DNA of 64,000 nt from Fodinibius sp052060035. GTDB taxonomy: Bacteria; Bacteroidota; Rhodothermia; Balneolales; Balneolaceae. The notes below the pieces were generated by a model, which was given only the letters and a program-made list of their open reading frames with translations, was not told where the DNA came from and did no database searches. Location: NCBI RefSeq assembly GCF_052060035.1, contig NZ_JBPOEA010000011.1:1-64000 (forward strand), given 5' to 3'. Shown in pieces: positions 62,573-64,000 of the stretch. Within the stretch, counting starts at the first letter, position 1; each line of letters opens with the position of its first letter. Both the position numbers and the translations under genes were made by a program.

Positions 62573-63451
62573 CTAATCTTGAGCTGTATCTAATTTTCTA
62601 TGGACTAGAGAAACAAGACTCATAATATCAAGGGCATCTTGTTCATTGATAGGCCAATAAATTTTTTCTGCATGTGCAGTAGTATTCCTGAACATACCAA
62701 ATAGGCCCATAACCAAGTTTAAAAAACCTGTTTGCTCACTTTTATCAGTTTCATTATTTAGATCATTGATCGCTACAATAGGTTCATCTGATTTTCCAAG
62801 TGATAATGCTTGTTGAGCAAGTTTAGCTCCATCAGACTTCAATCCAGATAAAGCTCTTATTTTATTTGCCACACTTTTACATGCCTCTAAAACTGCATGA
62901 AAATAATTTTCTTGAAGCAATTCAGCATCACAAAACTTTAACACATCTTTGTGCACACCACGATCTCTCAGTTTTGACTCCAACCGATTTGCTCGTTTTT
63001 GGGCATCACTTATTGTTCTTGCTTTTTTTACCCTTTTTATTCTACCATCTTCTCTCAATTTTAATCCAGAAAATGATAAAACTTTATTCAATTCATCTCT
63101 CTTTGCTTCATAATGTTCTTTGGAATCAGTATATGTTACTGGATTCATAGCCTTGTGAATAAATGCAATTACATGATTCCCATACTGCTTTTGATTTTGT
63201 TCTTCAACCAGAGCATGATATAACCTTTTCCATTTAGTATTCTTCGGATCAACATCTTTGATCCTACACTTCCTGAGCGTATTACCTATTTCGGAGCCCG
63301 TTAATCCTGTATGGGTATCTGCTAAAATTTTCGAAATAGCTTCTAAGTTTGCTCCCTTAAAAGGCGAAATTTTATTCATACTATCTACTTGTTTGATTTC
63401 TACATTTTCTGATATACGATAATATTCACTATAGGTCTTCTTGAAATACAT
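62573..63451 (-). CDS. TIGR02391 (Ymh) family protein with HEPN-like motif
   Basis: Protein of 292 residues. The C-terminal half is the TIGR02391 domain: ELLQENYFHAVLEACKSVAN near residue 178 and LNLVMGLFGMFRNTTAHAEK near 240-260, where RNTTAH fits the RxxxxH HEPN signature. The N-terminal part is helical with a possible DNA-binding region (LTGSEIGNTLRKCRIKDVDP). An ATG at 63379 is a possible later start. Members of this family are often found in defence islands. It is convergent with the restriction-modification gene, 25 bases away, suggesting one defence cassette. Confidence 0.72.
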   Translation of the reverse strand: MYFKKTYSEYYRISENVEIKQVDSMNKISPFKGANLEAISKILADTHTGLTGSEIGNTLRKCRIKDVDPKNTKWKRLYHALVEEQNQKQYGNHVIAFIHKAMNPVTYTDSKEHYEAKRDELNKVLSFSGLKLREDGRIKRVKKARTISDAQKRANRLESKLRDRGVHKDVLKFCDAELLQENYFHAVLEACKSVANKIRALSGLKSDGAKLAQQALSLGKSDEPIVAINDLNNETDKSEQTGFLNLVMGLFGMFRNTTAHAEKIYWPINEQDALDIMSLVSLVHRKLDTAQD

Positions 63452-63608
63452 TTAGTAAAGAAAGATAGCATTTTCAAGGGCTATAGTTAATGAAGTGGAG
63501 TTTGGTGTTGATTGAGTATTACTATGTAGATAAATGAAATTATCTACATTATAATAGATCCAAGCTACGTATATCTTTATTTACTAAAGAAGCTTAGACC
63601 CTTTAAAA
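63452..63608. other. AT-rich intergenic segment
   Basis: About 157 bases between two minus-strand genes with no gene seen; it holds the promoter of the TIGR02391 gene, not resolved. Confidence 0.4.
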
Positions 63609-63971
63609 TTAACTTTGATAGGAAAGCTGTGTAAGGTCTTCTACCATCATGTTCACTTCTGTTATGAGAAAAAATAATAATTGAGCTGATGTAACACAGA
63701 TAGGCTTGAATACATCCCAAAGCTCTAGAACCTGTTCTTTCAATAAAACTAAAAAGTCTTTAAGGTCTTCGACAAAAACCTGAAAATTTTCAGTTACTCT
63801 TCTCCAAGCTTCCATACTTTTCTCTCTAAAATCATCCGAAACAAACAACCCAGTTATTGCTGTTAAAGCAAGCCCAATCACAACTTCCTTAGGAATTTTA
63901 GAGGCAGAATTAAAGAATAATTCAAAAACACCAATTATTGCATTTATAAAGTCTTTTAGTACATCAATCAA
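63609..63971 (-). CDS. Small membrane-associated protein (start uncertain, possibly cut by window end)
   Basis: Frame of at least 120 residues beginning at a TTG (63971); the frame stays open to the right edge, so the true start may lie beyond the window. It has amphipathic N-terminal helices (VLKDFINAIIGVFELFFNS), one likely membrane segment (PKEVVIGLALTAITGLFVSD), a charged middle with heptad-like repeats (FQVFVEDLKDFLVLLKEQVL) and a second hydrophobic stretch (SAQLLFFLITEVNMMV). No family is recognised. Its position beside defence genes makes a membrane effector conceivable but unproven. Confidence 0.45.
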   Translation of the reverse strand: MIDVLKDFINAIIGVFELFFNSASKIPKEVVIGLALTAITGLFVSDDFREKSMEAWRRVTENFQVFVEDLKDFLVLLKEQVLELWDVFKPICVTSAQLLFFLITEVNMMVEDLTQLSYQS

Positions 63972-64000
63972 GGCTTTAATAATATATACAACCAGTTTAT

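Larger units (their letters stand above)
50686..64000. mobile_element. tRNA-Arg-integrated genomic island (left part), phage-satellite-like
   Basis: Begins at the tRNA-Arg 3' end with a tyrosine integrase and continues through an excisionase-like gene, a CI-like repressor with divergent control region, a replication-type ATPase with an iteron array, a second small DNA-binding gene, a ParB/sulfiredoxin-like gene, and defence genes to the end of the window. The last 6 kb are visibly AT-richer than the core. No phage structural, terminase, relaxase or type IV secretion genes are seen, which favours a phage satellite or a mobilizable island over a full prophage or ICE. The right boundary is not in the window. 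Confidence 0.8.

Noticed and set aside
50686..64000. Complete prophage or conjugative element
   Set aside because: No terminase, portal, capsid, tail, relaxase or mating-pore genes can be recognised in the visible part; the unseen right part could still change this.

Overview
The window reads as a chromosome segment of a Gram-negative, free-living bacterium of the Bacteroidota/Balneolota group (Balneola, Fodinibius or Gracilimonas-like). This placement is inferred from gene content and synteny, not from a search. Supporting signs are LptB and many outer-membrane or lipoprotein genes with lipoboxes, a DUF5916-type outer-membrane protein, a DUF4270-like lipoprotein beside a short starch-synthase-like protein (an order I recall from Bacteroidota), purS and purQ flanking clpS, weak Shine-Dalgarno sequences and frequent TTG or GTG starts.

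Bases 1-50.6 kb are core chromosome. They hold topA (cut by the left edge), a peroxiredoxin, a Nudix hydrolase, AMP nucleosidase, an ABC exporter, a DUF5916 protein, radC and argS, then a SAM hydrolase overlapping dnaN, miaA, purS-clpS-purQ-lptB, a rhodanese and rho. A long minus-strand envelope and glycogen block follows (TPR protein, beta-barrel, DUF4270 lipoprotein, GT5-like fragment, ComA, GlgB). From 27.0 to 35.2 kb lies a cluster of exported proteins: three LPP20-like proteins, a COG3014 lipoprotein, an LpoB-like lipoprotein, a lytic transglycosylase and a transglutaminase-like protein. Next come a PutP symporter with a 32-residue coupled membrane peptide, glutamate dehydrogenase, dinB, queA, a lipoprotein built of InlB-type and BspA-type repeats, redox enzymes and a sugar dehydrogenase. 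Two gene remnants sit in intergenic DNA: a four-helix-bundle (S23/IVP) fragment at 2.6 kb and an XRE/YozG-type HTH tail at 4.6 kb.

At 50,612 a tRNA-Arg(TCG) gene marks the left edge of an integrated element that runs past the right end of the window. It carries a tyrosine integrase with a coupled unknown gene, an AlpA/excisionase-like protein, a CI-like repressor facing an operator-rich divergent region, two small ORFs and an AAA+/SF3-like ATPase. After these come an array of CTAAGA iterons (likely an origin), another small HTH protein and a ParB/sulfiredoxin-like protein. The distal, visibly AT-richer part is a defence cargo: a large HEPN-motif protein, a single-chain nuclease-methyltransferase of Type IIG form, a TIGR02391 (Ymh) protein with its own HEPN motif, and a small membrane protein.

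The layout (integrase at a tRNA, repressor switch, AlpA-like factors, replication ATPase plus iterons, no visible structural or conjugation genes, defence cargo) resembles phage satellites of the PICI or P4 type. I regard this element as the most interesting system here, while noting that its right boundary is unseen.
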